This document shows, in pieces, positions 35,782 through 45,327 of a stretch of 64,000 bases of DNA. The DNA is taken from the NCBI GenBank assembly GCA_021778315.1, contig JAJYCQ010000006.1:6462-70461 (forward strand). Reading direction: 5' to 3'. Origin of the DNA: Acidobacteriota bacterium (lineage in GTDB: Bacteria; Acidobacteriota; Terriglobia; Terriglobales; Acidobacteriaceae). The notes under the pieces were generated by a model. It ran no database searches, was not told the origin of the DNA, and was given only the letters and a program-made list of their open reading frames with translations. The position numbers were made by a program, and so were the translations under genes. How positions within the stretch are numbered: the first letter of the stretch is position 1; every line of letters starts with the position of its first letter.

Positions 35782-38442
35782 ATGCATCGTTTGATTTCGT
35801 TCCGGCTTAGTTTGATGGTGGCGTGTGCGGGTTTGGTTTTGGTGGCGGCCGGGGCGCAGGTGCCTACTCCTTTGTCGGTGCTGGGGCATACGCCGGGGGA
35901 TGATTTTTATCTTGCGGACTATGAAGATGCAATCAAGTATTTCCATGCGGCGGCGGCGACTACGGACCGGATGAAGATGTTTACGGTGGGGAAGACGACG
36001 CAGGGGCGGGATATTGAGATTGCGGTGATCTCGTCGCCGGCGAATCTGGCGCGGCTGGAGGAGTACAAGAAGAATGCTCGGCGGCTGGCGATTGCGGATG
36101 GTTTGGATGATGCTTCGGCGCGGGAGTTGGCACGGAGTTCGAAGGTGATCGTGCATATCGACGGAGGGCTGCACTCGAGTGAGGTGGCGGGTGGACAGCA
36201 CTCGATCATGCTGGCGTACAAGCTGCTGTCGGCGAAGAACGATCCTGAGATTGATGCGATTTTGGACCAGGTGATCCTGGTGTTGTGGCCTACGTTGAAT
36301 CCGGATGGGCAGGATATGGTGACGCATTGGTATCGGCAGAATGTGGGATCAAAGTATGAGGTGAGCCCGATGCCGCAGCTGTACCAGGAGTATGTGGGGC
36401 ACGATAATAACCGCGATGGATTCATGCTGAACATGAAGGAATCGCAGGTGCTGGCGAAGGCCGAGATCGACTGGAGCCCGGAGATTTTTTACTGTCAGCA
36501 CCAGACGGCTCCGTTTCCTGCGCGGATTTGGATACCGCCGTTTGCCGATCCGATTTCGAGCAACATCAGCCCGTATGTGCGGAGCTGGCTGAATGTGGTG
36601 GGAACGAATATGACGGCGTACCTGGATGCGCACAACATGCCGGGAGCGATCTCTGAGACGAGGTTCGATAACTGGTATGCGGGGTTCAACGACTGGGTGC
36701 ATGTGTTCCGGAACGAGGTTTCGTTTTTTACCGAGACGGGGCTGTATGCGTATGCGACTCCGCGGTTTTATACGGTGGATGAGTTTCCGAAGGAGACGCA
36801 GGATCTGCGGGCGCTGTCGATGTATTCGGAGCCTTGGGAGGGTGGGTGGTGGCGGCTGTCGGATGCGGTGAATTATATGGTGGGCGGGTCGATGTCGGTG
36901 CTGGATCTGGCGGCGAAGAATCGCGAGACGCTGCTATATAACCGCTACCAGGCGGCGCGGGATAACATCGCGCACTATCGCAAGGAAGGGCCGTTTGCTT
37001 ATGTGATCAGTGACAAGCAGTCGGATACTCCGGAGGCTGGATTGCTGGCGGAGAAGATGATTGAGAACGGCATCAGCGTGTACCAGACGAAGGCCGGATT
37101 CAGTGCGAATGGGATGGCGTATCCGGCGGGCTCGTGGGTGATTCCGATGGACCAGCCGTTTGCGGGATTGGTGAAGGAGTTGTTTGAGCGGCAGAGGTAT
37201 CCGGATGAGATTCAGTTGGGTACATCGAAGGCGATTGATCTGCCGTATGACGTGACGGGATGGACGCTGCCGCTGCAGATGGGCGTGTCGGTGGATGCGG
37301 TGACGGACCCACTGACGACTGAGCAGCGTGGGCAGATGGACGCGATTGAGGCGGTAAAGCTGCCGGCTGCGGATGTGGCGGGAAGCGGTGGCGTGTTCGT
37401 GGTGAGCCATCTGCCGAATGCTTCGTTCCAGCTGGTGAATGAGGCGCTGCAACAGGGTGGGACGGTGTCGATGTCGAAGGATGTGATTGCTACGGCGGAG
37501 GGGAAAGAGCGCGGAGCGTTTGTGGTGCAGGGGTTGAGCCGGGCTGCGATGGATGACCTGGCGAAGAAGTACGGGGTGGGTGCGGTGACGTTGGCGGCGG
37601 TGCCGGCGAATGTGTTGCCGATCAAGAAGGCGAAGGTGGGGTTGTATCGGCCGTGGCAGCCGTCGATTGATGAGGGATGGACGCGATGGATTCTGGAGAA
37701 CGATGGATTCGAGCCGAAGAGCATCTACAACGCGGACATGCGGGCGGCGGGATTGCGGAGCCGATATGACGTGATTGTGCTGCCAGATATGTCGAGCGGG
37801 CAGTTGATGGAGGGGTTCCATGTGGGGATTGTGCCGGGGCAGTATACGGGCGGCATCGGGCAGGATGGGATGGCGAATCTGAGGGGGTTTGTGCGCGAGG
37901 GAGGAACGCTGGTGGCGATGAATCAGACGGCGGCGAGCTTGATTCCGCTGATGTCGTTGCCGGTGAAGAATGTGTTGGAGGGGGTGAAGAGCGACAAGTT
38001 TTTCTGCTCGGGGGCGCTGCTGCGGGTGGAGCAGGAGAGCGGGGAGCTGCCGGTGAACTATGGGGTGGCGGTGGCACCGATTGTGATGTTCCAGCGCGGG
38101 CCGGTGTTTGCCCCGCAGCCCGGATTCCAGGGAGCGATCCTGGCGCAGTATGCGAAGGCTACGGACCCGCTGGAGAGTGGCTTGCTGCTGCATCCTGAGG
38201 CGATTGAGGGCAAGGCTGCGGCGGTGGAGTTGGTGTATGGCAAGGGGAGGATTTTGCTGTATGGGTTCAAGCCGCAGTTTCGCGGGCAGTCGCATGGGAC
38301 GTACCGGTATTTGTTCAATGTGCTGTACAACTACGAGCAGCCAGAAATGCCGGTGCTGAAGATTCCGGCGACACCTGCGCCGGACCATGTGGTGACGGCG
38401 AAGGTGTCGGTGGAGGAGCCGGATGATCTTGAGCAGCAGTAG
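35782..38442 (+). CDS. Secreted M14-like metallopeptidase
   Basis: An 886-residue exported protein with an N-terminal zinc carboxypeptidase (M14) domain. Zinc ligands are H131 and E134 in GGLHSSEVAGG and H240 in YCQHQTAPF; the catalytic Glu is E318 in FFTETGLYAY. The signal peptide is residues 1-26 (LISFRLSLMVACAGLVLVAAG). The C-terminal ~400 residues are a separate domain of unknown fold with a glutamine-amidotransferase-like stretch (KVGLYRPWQPSIDEGWTRWI, LPDMSSGQLMEG), as in other acidobacterial members. Likely degrades peptides in the periplasm. ATG 35782 has AGGAG upstream; the frame is open to 35722. Confidence 0.88.
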   Translation: MHRLISFRLSLMVACAGLVLVAAGAQVPTPLSVLGHTPGDDFYLADYEDAIKYFHAAAATTDRMKMFTVGKTTQGRDIEIAVISSPANLARLEEYKKNARRLAIADGLDDASARELARSSKVIVHIDGGLHSSEVAGGQHSIMLAYKLLSAKNDPEIDAILDQVILVLWPTLNPDGQDMVTHWYRQNVGSKYEVSPMPQLYQEYVGHDNNRDGFMLNMKESQVLAKAEIDWSPEIFYCQHQTAPFPARIWIPPFADPISSNISPYVRSWLNVVGTNMTAYLDAHNMPGAISETRFDNWYAGFNDWVHVFRNEVSFFTETGLYAYATPRFYTVDEFPKETQDLRALSMYSEPWEGGWWRLSDAVNYMVGGSMSVLDLAAKNRETLLYNRYQAARDNIAHYRKEGPFAYVISDKQSDTPEAGLLAEKMIENGISVYQTKAGFSANGMAYPAGSWVIPMDQPFAGLVKELFERQRYPDEIQLGTSKAIDLPYDVTGWTLPLQMGVSVDAVTDPLTTEQRGQMDAIEAVKLPAADVAGSGGVFVVSHLPNASFQLVNEALQQGGTVSMSKDVIATAEGKERGAFVVQGLSRAAMDDLAKKYGVGAVTLAAVPANVLPIKKAKVGLYRPWQPSIDEGWTRWILENDGFEPKSIYNADMRAAGLRSRYDVIVLPDMSSGQLMEGFHVGIVPGQYTGGIGQDGMANLRGFVREGGTLVAMNQTAASLIPLMSLPVKNVLEGVKSDKFFCSGALLRVEQESGELPVNYGVAVAPIVMFQRGPVFAPQPGFQGAILAQYAKATDPLESGLLLHPEAIEGKAAAVELVYGKGRILLYGFKPQFRGQSHGTYRYLFNVLYNYEQPEMPVLKIPATPAPDHVVTAKVSVEEPDDLEQQ

Positions 38443-38466
38443 AGCAATGCGGCGAGAGCGCCGCGG

Positions 38467-40650
38467 TTAGGCGAAGCTGAAGCCGCTGCGCGCTAGGGGC
38501 AGGGTGCGGATGCGCTTGCCTGTGGCGGCGAAGACGGCGTTGGCGACGGCGGGGAGCAGCGGTGGGAGGGCTGGCTCGCCGAGGCCGGTGGGAGGGTGTT
38601 CGGTCTTGAGGAAGTAGGCGTCGATGATGGGTGTCTGGCGCATACGCATGACGGGGTGGTGGTTGTAGTTGGTCTGCTGGATGACGCCGTTGTCGAGGGT
38701 GATCTCCTGGATCATCTGGCTGAGGCCGTCGATGACGGAGCCGTAGACCATGTTTTCGGCGGCGCCGGGGTTGATGATCTGGCTACCTATGTCGCCGACG
38801 ACCCAGACTTTGTGGACGGTGATTTGATTCTTGGCGTCGACGGAGACGTCGGCTACTTCGGCGAAGAAGCCCTGGTGGGAGGCGTAGCAGGCGATGCCCA
38901 TGCCGCGGCCGGGAGTCTTGGCACGATTGGACCAGTTGGAGCGCTCGGCGACGCTGGCGAGGACGTTGCTGAGGCGGTCGGAATTGTCCGGGGACTTGCC
39001 TCGGAGCTCCATCTGGAACTCGTAGGGATCGCGGCCGGCGGCGGTGGCGACTTCGTCGAGGAAGGACTGGCCGACGAAGGCGATGGTGTTGCTGCCGGGG
39101 GCGCGGAGGGGGCCAGTGCGGAGCCAGAGGGGCATGGTGCTGGTGTAGAGGCCGAAGTTCTCGACGTGGCCAGCGGGAAACTCTGTGCCTCGCATTCCGG
39201 CGCTGCTGCCGTAGTGGTCACCGACGCCGTAGGTGACGAAGTGCTGGCGCCAGGCGACGAGTTTGTTGTTGGCGTCGAGGCCTGCCTTGAAGGAGTGAAA
39301 GCCACCGGGACGGTAGGCGTCGTGACCGAAGTCGTCTTCGCGGGACCAGAGAAGTTTGACGGGGGCCTGGATATGCTGGGCGAGGTAAGCGGCCTCAACC
39401 ATGTAGTCGTTCATGAGGCGGCGACCGAAGGCTCCTCCGACGCGGGTGAGGTGGATGGTGATGTTTTCGGGGGCGATCTTGAGGGTGTTGACGAGCATGC
39501 GGCGGCCGCTGCCGGGATTCTGGCTGGGGCTCCAGACTTCGAGTTTACCGTCTTTGAAGGAGGCGGTGGTATTCATCGGCTCAAGTGGGGCATGAGCGAT
39601 GAAGGGGTAGGCGTAGGTGGCTTCAACTACCTTGGCGGCACCCTTGAGGGCGGTGTCGACGTTGCCGTCGGTGTGGAGGGTGTTGGCGGGCGGAGACTGG
39701 AGGAGCTCGGCGGCGTGTTTCTCGAAGGCGACGGTACTCTGGGTGGCTCCGGGGCCGTTATCCCAGTCGACTTTGAGGTTGGAGCGGGCGGATTGGGCCT
39801 GCCACCAAGTGTCGGCTATGATGGCGACGCCGGGCTCGATGCCGGGGTCGGAGGAGACGACGGGATCGGAGCTGAGGGTTCCGTCGAGGACCAGGACGTG
39901 GCGGACTCCGGGGAGCTTTTCGATCTCGGCCTGGTTAAAGGACTTGACCTTGCCTCCGAAGACAGGACACTTCTGGATGACGGCGTGGAGCATTCCCGGC
40001 ATGGTGACGTCGATGCCGAAGAGAGGCTTGCCGGTGGCGATGCTGTGGTTGTCTACGCCGGCGTGGGGCTTGCCGATGATGCGGTAGTTCTTGGGGTCCT
40101 TGAGGGGGACGGTGGCGAGATCGGGAGGGGTGAGCGCGGCTGCGGCTATGGCGAGGTCCGCATAGGAGAGGGTCCGCTTGGAGCCTGTGTGGTGAACGTG
40201 GTTTGGCGTGGTGGTGCATTCCGACGCGGGGACGTTCCAGCGCTTGGCCGCGGTGGTGATGAGCATCTGGCGGCAGGCTGCGCCTACACGACGGAGAGGG
40301 TCCCAGTTGTTGGGCGTGGAGGTGCTGCCTCCGGCGGCCTGGCCTCCGAAACGGGCTTCATCGAGTTCGGCTTGTTCGATGCGGACGGTGCTCCAGTCGG
40401 CGTCGAGTTCTTCGGCGATGAGCATGGGGAGCATGGTCTTGACGCCCTGGCCGATCTCGGGAGACTTGGCCATGATGGTGATGGAGCCGTTTGCGTTGAT
40501 GTGAATGAAGGCCTCGGGGGTGAGGACGGGACGGGCGGCCTGGGCGGAGGCAATGGGGAGATCGTAGAGGTTGAGGGCGAGGCCTCCGGTGAGGAGGGCG
40601 CTCATTTGAAGGAACGAGCGGCGATTGAGTTGCGTGGTGCTGATGGACAT
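38467..40650 (-). CDS. Molybdenum hydroxylase large subunit, IorB-like
   Basis: A 727-residue molybdopterin-binding subunit of the xanthine dehydrogenase family, similar to isoquinoline 1-oxidoreductase IorB. The Tat leader NRRSFLQMSALLTGG shows periplasmic export. Molybdenum-cofactor motifs include EIGQGVKTMLPMLIAEELD, GGSTSTPNN, EPMNTTASF, GAFGRRLMND and GLGEPALPP near the end with the catalytic Glu. It would oxidise a heterocycle or aldehyde using water and pass electrons to the 2Fe-2S subunit encoded 15 bp upstream. No FAD subunit or assembly gene is adjacent, which fits the IorAB type. Substrate unknown. Confidence 0.92.
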   Translation of the reverse strand: MSISTTQLNRRSFLQMSALLTGGLALNLYDLPIASAQAARPVLTPEAFIHINANGSITIMAKSPEIGQGVKTMLPMLIAEELDADWSTVRIEQAELDEARFGGQAAGGSTSTPNNWDPLRRVGAACRQMLITTAAKRWNVPASECTTTPNHVHHTGSKRTLSYADLAIAAAALTPPDLATVPLKDPKNYRIIGKPHAGVDNHSIATGKPLFGIDVTMPGMLHAVIQKCPVFGGKVKSFNQAEIEKLPGVRHVLVLDGTLSSDPVVSSDPGIEPGVAIIADTWWQAQSARSNLKVDWDNGPGATQSTVAFEKHAAELLQSPPANTLHTDGNVDTALKGAAKVVEATYAYPFIAHAPLEPMNTTASFKDGKLEVWSPSQNPGSGRRMLVNTLKIAPENITIHLTRVGGAFGRRLMNDYMVEAAYLAQHIQAPVKLLWSREDDFGHDAYRPGGFHSFKAGLDANNKLVAWRQHFVTYGVGDHYGSSAGMRGTEFPAGHVENFGLYTSTMPLWLRTGPLRAPGSNTIAFVGQSFLDEVATAAGRDPYEFQMELRGKSPDNSDRLSNVLASVAERSNWSNRAKTPGRGMGIACYASHQGFFAEVADVSVDAKNQITVHKVWVVGDIGSQIINPGAAENMVYGSVIDGLSQMIQEITLDNGVIQQTNYNHHPVMRMRQTPIIDAYFLKTEHPPTGLGEPALPPLLPAVANAVFAATGKRIRTLPLARSGFSFA

Positions 40651-40664
40651 GGGCGTGACCTCCT

Positions 40665-41129
40665 TTACCTGGCGGTGGATGAAGCTGCTTTATGGATGGC
40701 CTGGCGGATGCGGGGATAGGTTCCGCAGCGACAGATGTTGGAGCTCATGGCGGCGTCGATCTGTGCGTCGGTGGGGTGGGGCGTGGCGGCGAGCAGAGCG
40801 GAGGCTGTGAGGATCTGGCCAGCCTGGCAGTAGCCGCATTGGGGGACGTCGATCTCCTGCCAGGCGAGCTGGACGGGGTGATTGCCGTCGAGGGAGAGGC
40901 CTTCGATGGTGGTGACGGGATCGGTGCCTACGTCGTCGAGGAGAGTTTGGCAGGAGCGGGCGGGCTTGCCGGCGAGGAGGACGGTGCAGGCTCCGCAGTT
41001 GCCGATGCCGCAGCCGTATTTTGTTCCCTTGAGATCGAGGATGTCGCGGAGGACCCAGAGGAGGGGTGTGTCTGGGGCGACGTCTACTGTGTGGATTTTG
41101 CCGTTAACTTTCAACTGCTGGGGGGGCAT
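40665..41129 (-). CDS. (2Fe-2S) small subunit of molybdenum hydroxylase, IorA-like
   Basis: A 154-residue protein carrying two 2Fe-2S clusters: the plant-ferredoxin type (C40, C45, C48, C60, in [15 protein letters not shown]) and the alpha-helical type (C98, C101, C133, C135, in QCGYCQAG and CRCGTY). It relays electrons from the molybdenum site of the downstream large subunit. It has no leader of its own, as usual, and is exported as a complex with the Tat-tagged partner. The genes are 14 bp apart. Confidence 0.93.
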   Translation of the reverse strand: MPPQQLKVNGKIHTVDVAPDTPLLWVLRDILDLKGTKYGCGIGNCGACTVLLAGKPARSCQTLLDDVGTDPVTTIEGLSLDGNHPVQLAWQEIDVPQCGYCQAGQILTASALLAATPHPTDAQIDAAMSSNICRCGTYPRIRQAIHKAASSTAR

Positions 41130-41313
41130 GAAGTAGTCTCCTGTTGAACACGCGATTCGACCTAAGGTTACACCTCAACTGTAATCATGGCCAAGGGTTA
41201 CGATGCGGGTTGTGGGGGCGTGAATATTCCGTTTGAGGTGGTGTGAATTTACGTGGAATTGATCGTTAGAGAGATGGCCGGACGACGTGGATGCTGGGTT
41301 GGGGCGAGGGGAT

Positions 41314-41547
41314 TTAGCGCTGGCGGCGGAGGAGGAGGGTTCCGGCGATGAAGAGGCTGGCACCGGCGGTGCCGAGGATGATGATGGCGTGACGATAGGC
41401 GGCCTGGACGGATGGGGGGGTGGCTCTGGTGCTATCGAGACACTGAGCGCAGCCCTGGCCGAGGGACTGGATGGAGATGCAGAGAAGGAGAAAGCCTCCG
41501 AGCCAGAACCAGCGGAGATGTTTTTCTTTGAGCTGGGGGAGCTTCAT
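41314..41547 (-). CDS. Small membrane protein ending the cox operon
   Basis: A 77-residue protein with two predicted membrane segments (about 13-30 and 52-70) separated by a loop with CAQC. It starts by ATGA overlap with the coxC stop, so it is translated with the oxidase genes. In position it corresponds to the small subunit IV of bacterial oxidases, but the CAQC pair is not typical, so a redox or metal role is possible. I do not recognise it. RBS and start at 41547 (MKLPQLKEKHLRW) are clear from the overlap. Confidence 0.75.
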   Translation of the reverse strand: MKLPQLKEKHLRWFWLGGFLLLCISIQSLGQGCAQCLDSTRATPPSVQAAYRHAIIILGTAGASLFIAGTLLLRRQR

Positions 41548-42311
41548 TGGCCGTACTCGAGGAGGAGGAAGAGGAAGACCCAGAGGATGCCCATGACGTG
41601 CCAGTACCAGACGGTGGTGTCGACGACGACCTGACGGGTGGAGAGGGAGCGGGAGAACTGGAGGAACATGAGGGCGGCGATGAGGCCGATGATGCCGAGG
41701 AAGAGATGCAGCGCGTGGGTGATAGTGATGAGGTAGAAGAAGTGGCTGCTGGGATTGGTGCGGAAGAAGACGTGCTGGGCGGCGAGTTGATCCCAGGCGG
41801 CCCACTGGCCGGCAAGGAAGAGGCCTCCGAGACAGAGGGTGAGGGAGAGCCAGAGGGTGGCTCGTTTGGAGATGGGGCGGCCGATGCCGAACCACTCGTC
41901 CATGGCGTCGTGTTCGCGGAACATGGCCTGGCGGGCGACTTCGGCGGTGACGGAGCTGAGGAGAAGGACGGCGGTGTTGAGCCAGAGGATGGTGGGGATG
42001 GCGGTGGGGAGCCACTCGTTGATGAAGTGGCTGTAGGCGTCGAAGTGGCCGCTGGCTTTGGTGACGAAGAAGACGCTGACCAGAGCGACGAAGAACATGA
42101 GGTCTCCGCCGAGGGCGAAGAAGAGACCGACGCGAGCCTGGGAGAGACGTTCGCGCGGGCCACGATGGCCTTGAGGACGATTGCTGAAGTTATCGCCATC
42201 GCCGTCGCCATTGCCCCCGGTGCGCTTATCCGTGGGCGGCTTTTGGCCATTGTTGCCATCACTGATGTGATGATGGCGGTCGATCTCCGGAGGTGTGAAG
42301 GTGGTTGGCAT
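41544..42311 (-). CDS. coxC: Cytochrome c oxidase subunit III
   Basis: A 255-residue subunit III with about 6-7 membrane segments. After a hydrophilic, Gly/Asp-rich N-terminal stretch (about 25-45) the family pattern begins: LFFALGGDLMFFVALVSVFFV, LPTAIPTILWLNTAVLLLSS, FFYLITITHALHLFLGI and VWYWHVMGILWVFLFLLL (the WHxxxxxW motif). It supports proton uptake and stability of the aa3 oxidase. It starts at ATG 42311 and overlaps the small protein that follows; coxA ends 84 bp upstream in transcription order. Confidence 0.9.
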   Translation of the reverse strand: MPTTFTPPEIDRHHHISDGNNGQKPPTDKRTGGNGDGDGDNFSNRPQGHRGPRERLSQARVGLFFALGGDLMFFVALVSVFFVTKASGHFDAYSHFINEWLPTAIPTILWLNTAVLLLSSVTAEVARQAMFREHDAMDEWFGIGRPISKRATLWLSLTLCLGGLFLAGQWAAWDQLAAQHVFFRTNPSSHFFYLITITHALHLFLGIIGLIAALMFLQFSRSLSTRQVVVDTTVWYWHVMGILWVFLFLLLEYGQ

Positions 42312-42395
42312 GGATGACAGGAAGAGCAAAAACTTTGACGCAAAGGTCGCGAAGCGAGCGAGATTTCGCGAAAGAGAGATGTTTACACAGGTAGA

Positions 42396-44168
42396 TTACT
42401 CCGGTTCGCGGGTGGACGGGATGGGGGTGCTCCATTGAGTCAAAAACTCTTTGCCTGAGTCGCTATAGTGGCAAGGTTCGCGGTAGACGATGGGCATGTC
42501 TTCGGTTGGATGCGGGCTGAGGGCGTTGGGTGCCCACTCCATGGTGGTGGCTTGCCAAGGATTCTCGAGGTGCTGGGCGGGGTGGCGGAGGGAGAGGATG
42601 AGATTGAGGAGGAAGGGAAGCTGCGCGCAGACGAGAAAGATGGCCGATGCAGTGATGTGGCGCTGCAGGGGCATGGTGGATTGGAGGAGTGTGGTGGCGG
42701 GGCCGGCGACTCCGGAGAGTTGGGCGTAGTGGCGGGGCTCTCCGGCGAGTCCGGTGAAGTGCATGGGGAGGAAGGTGGAGTAGGCACCGAGGATCGTGGT
42801 CCAGAAGTGCAGCTTGCCAAGGGGTTCGGAGAGGGTGCGATGGAAAAGGAGCGGCGCCCAGTAGTAGATAGCGCAGAAGAGTCCGAGGATTCCGGCCATG
42901 GCCATGATGAGGTGGAAGTGGGCGACGACGAAGAAGGTGTTGTGGAGGTACTCGTCGAGGATGGGCTGGGCGAGGATGGGGCCGGTGATGCCTCCGGTGA
43001 TGAAGAGCGAGACGAAGCCGAGGGCGAAGAGCATGGCGGTGGTGAGCGTTGGGCGGGAGCGCCAGAGCGTGGCTAGCCAGCTGAGGACTTTGGCCGAGGC
43101 GGGGAGGGCAATGGCCATGGTGGAGATGCTGAAGGCTGTGCTGGCGAAGGGGTTGAGGCCGGCTACGAACATGTGGTGTCCCCAGACGAGGATTCCGAGG
43201 AAGCCGATGAGTAGGGTTGTGGCGATCATGAGGCGATAGGCGAAGACTCGGCGGTGGGCGAAGTTGGCGATGACCATGGAGGTGAGGCCCATGCCGGGGA
43301 GGATCGCGATGTAGACCTCGGGATGGCCGAAGAACCAGAAGAGATGGAGCCATAGGAGAGGGGAGCCGTCGCCGTGGTGGCTGAGGAGGACGCCGTTGAC
43401 GAGGTCCTGCGCAGGGAGGAAAAAGCCGCTGTGGAGGTGGCGGTCGCAGAAGAGAAGAAGGAGGGCGGCGAGGAGGACGGAGAAGGCGAGGACGCTGAGG
43501 AGCGCGGCGGTGAACCATCCCCAGACGGTGAGAGGAAGGCGCTGCCAGGACATTCCCTCACAGCGGAGATTGAGGATGGTGGTGAGGGTGTTGATGGAGC
43601 TGAGGGTGGAGGCGATGGAGAAGATTGCGATGCTGGCTAGCCAGAGGTCCATGCCGAGGCCCTGGCCGGGGCCGGCGAGTGCGGTTTCGGAGAGCGGAGG
43701 GTAGGCTGTCCAGCCACCGATGGGTGCTCCTCCGGGGACGAAGAAGGCGGCAAGGAGTGTGGCGAGGGCGAGGGCGGTGAGATAGAGGCCGAGGGCGTTG
43801 AGGCGTGGGAAGGCCATGTGGCGCGAGCCGATCTGCGCGGGGAGGATGAGGTTGCTGAAGCCGGATTGCGGGGCGACGGTGAGGACGAAGAAGAGCATCA
43901 GCGTGCCGTGCATGGCGACGATCGCGAGGTACTCTTCGGGGAGGATGGGGCCGTGGAGTGGGAGCGGCCAGTTGGGCCACGCGAGATGCATGCGCATGGC
44001 AAGCGAGAGGAGCGTGCCGATGAGGACGGCGAGGAGCGAGAGGAGGAGATAGCCGAAGCCGATGGTGCGGTGGTCGGTGGAGAAGAGCGCGCGGGCAGCT
44101 TTGCGGGCCCACCTTAGCGCGATGAAGCCGCGCGAAGATGGGATCCCCGGATTGGTGGCTGGGGTCAT
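42396..44168 (-). CDS. coxA: Cytochrome c oxidase subunit I
   Basis: A 590-residue subunit I of an A-type heme-copper oxidase, which reduces O2 and pumps protons. Ligands are visible: low-spin heme H87 and H419, high-spin heme H417 (in VVAHFHLIM), CuB H282, H331 and H332, with the cross-linked Y286 in GHPEVYIAI. The frame is open beyond 45 kb, but ATG 44168 overlaps the coxB stop (ATGA) and starts before the TDHRTIGFGYLLLSL motif. The gene ends at 42396, upstream of coxC. Confidence 0.96.
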   Translation of the reverse strand: MTPATNPGIPSSRGFIALRWARKAARALFSTDHRTIGFGYLLLSLLAVLIGTLLSLAMRMHLAWPNWPLPLHGPILPEEYLAIVAMHGTLMLFFVLTVAPQSGFSNLILPAQIGSRHMAFPRLNALGLYLTALALATLLAAFFVPGGAPIGGWTAYPPLSETALAGPGQGLGMDLWLASIAIFSIASTLSSINTLTTILNLRCEGMSWQRLPLTVWGWFTAALLSVLAFSVLLAALLLLFCDRHLHSGFFLPAQDLVNGVLLSHHGDGSPLLWLHLFWFFGHPEVYIAILPGMGLTSMVIANFAHRRVFAYRLMIATTLLIGFLGILVWGHHMFVAGLNPFASTAFSISTMAIALPASAKVLSWLATLWRSRPTLTTAMLFALGFVSLFITGGITGPILAQPILDEYLHNTFFVVAHFHLIMAMAGILGLFCAIYYWAPLLFHRTLSEPLGKLHFWTTILGAYSTFLPMHFTGLAGEPRHYAQLSGVAGPATTLLQSTMPLQRHITASAIFLVCAQLPFLLNLILSLRHPAQHLENPWQATTMEWAPNALSPHPTEDMPIVYREPCHYSDSGKEFLTQWSTPIPSTREPE

Positions 44169-44926
44169 CGGGTGGCCTCTGCCTGCGTGGCTTCGTGTGA
44201 TTGGAGCCAGGCGTTGAAGGCTGGTTGGGGGAGGACGCGGAGGGTGGCCATCATGCGGTAGTGGCCGAGGCCGCAGACCTGAGTGCAGAGGATGGCGTAG
44301 TCGCCGGGGGTTTCGGGGGTGAAGTGGATGTGGGTGGTCTGTCCGGGGACGGCGTTTTGCTTGAGGCGCATCTGGGGGACGGAGAATCCGTGGATGACGT
44401 CCTGAGCGCGGAGGGTGAGGTCGACCTCGCGACCGGCGGGAAGGACGAGTTGGCTGGTGACGATGTCGTCGTGGCCGTAGCGGTCGTTGGGATCGATGCC
44501 GAGGGGATTGCCTTCGGCGGGGGCGACGAGGGAGAGGCGGGTGTTGCCGAAGGCTGCGTCGGCGCCGGGGTAGCGGAAGTACCAGACGAATTGCTGGCCG
44601 GTGACTTCGACCTGCATGGCGGAGAGGTCGGCACCGGTGTAGCGCTGGGCGGCCCAGAGGCGCTCGGAGCGTAGGGCGAGGAAGGCGAAGAGGAGGGTGA
44701 GGGCGGCTAGCGGGAGGTACTCGACGAGGAGTTGTCGGGTGGGGCGGGTGGAGGGCTTGCGGATCGCCAGGCCGAGGAAAAGGACAAGGTGCGCGAGGGC
44801 AAGGAGGCCGAGGGCGATCCAGAGATTGAGGAGTAGGTGGGTGTCGAGCGCGTGGCCGTGCTGCGCGGCGTCGACGGGCAGATTCCAGAAGCCGTGGGTT
44901 GGCGGGATGGCTTGTGAGGACTGCAT
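44165..44926 (-). CDS. coxB: Cytochrome c oxidase subunit II
   Basis: A 253-residue subunit II that accepts electrons from cytochrome c at its CuA site. Two membrane segments (about 32-55 and 70-88) are followed by the cupredoxin domain with CuA ligands H179, C214, C218, H222 and M225 in CTQVCGLGHYRMM. The usual Glu of the CxExC motif is Gln here (Q216). There is no fused cytochrome c, so this is an aa3 rather than caa3 enzyme. It is first in the coxB-coxA-coxC-small protein operon, overlapping coxA by ATGA. ATG 44926 is chosen for a short hydrophobic N-terminus; the frame is open to 45070. Confidence 0.94.
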   Translation of the reverse strand: MQSSQAIPPTHGFWNLPVDAAQHGHALDTHLLLNLWIALGLLALAHLVLFLGLAIRKPSTRPTRQLLVEYLPLAALTLLFAFLALRSERLWAAQRYTGADLSAMQVEVTGQQFVWYFRYPGADAAFGNTRLSLVAPAEGNPLGIDPNDRYGHDDIVTSQLVLPAGREVDLTLRAQDVIHGFSVPQMRLKQNAVPGQTTHIHFTPETPGDYAILCTQVCGLGHYRMMATLRVLPQPAFNAWLQSHEATQAEATR

Positions 44927-45327
44927 GGGTTGATTGTAGAGGGTTGCTAGCCTCTGGCTCTTGAGGCAGGGCCAAGGGCAAAGGCAAGTGCAAGAGCGAT
45001 TGCCGTGGAGAGGGGGTAGGGCTCCGCTGGCTTCGGAAACCACGATCAGCAACCTGCACGAGAGGCGCAAGTGATGGAGTGATGAAAGAGAGGGGGCGGG
45101 GCAACAAGAGAGGAGGTTACGAATTGCGTCACGCTCGGAGCAAATAACGGGGATGGCCCTAATGTTTTGAGGATAAATAGCTTATGCTCGAGGGCTCGTC
45201 GCTATAGATTGTGGATGCAAATCAATGTACAAATTTGAAGATCACATAGATTCACCCATTCCTCATGGGCATTTGAACGCATTATTTGGTACGCTTGTAC
45301 TGTATTGGCTACGGAAAGGAGAACACT
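44927..45327. other. Upstream region of coxB and left edge of low-G+C segment
   Basis: About 400 bp without a convincing gene. Contains caaggg/caaagg-type direct repeats at 44970-44999 (ggccaagggcaaaggcaagt) like those at 19605. The base composition changes from GC-rich to AT-richer after about 45130, which marks a likely junction. Confidence 0.5.

Noticed and set aside
38596..40719. A 707-residue plus-strand frame
   Set aside because: Gly/Val/Glu-rich antisense shadow of the molybdenum hydroxylase gene; no family motif.
42396..45107. A 903-residue coxA with a long N-terminal extension
   Set aside because: The first 313 residues are an off-frame reading of coxB; ATG 44168 overlaps the coxB stop.
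44930..45280. An att site duplicate of the tRNA-Ser 3' end at the left edge of the low-G+C segment
   Set aside because: I looked for ggcggagagtgagggattc or similar and found no match.
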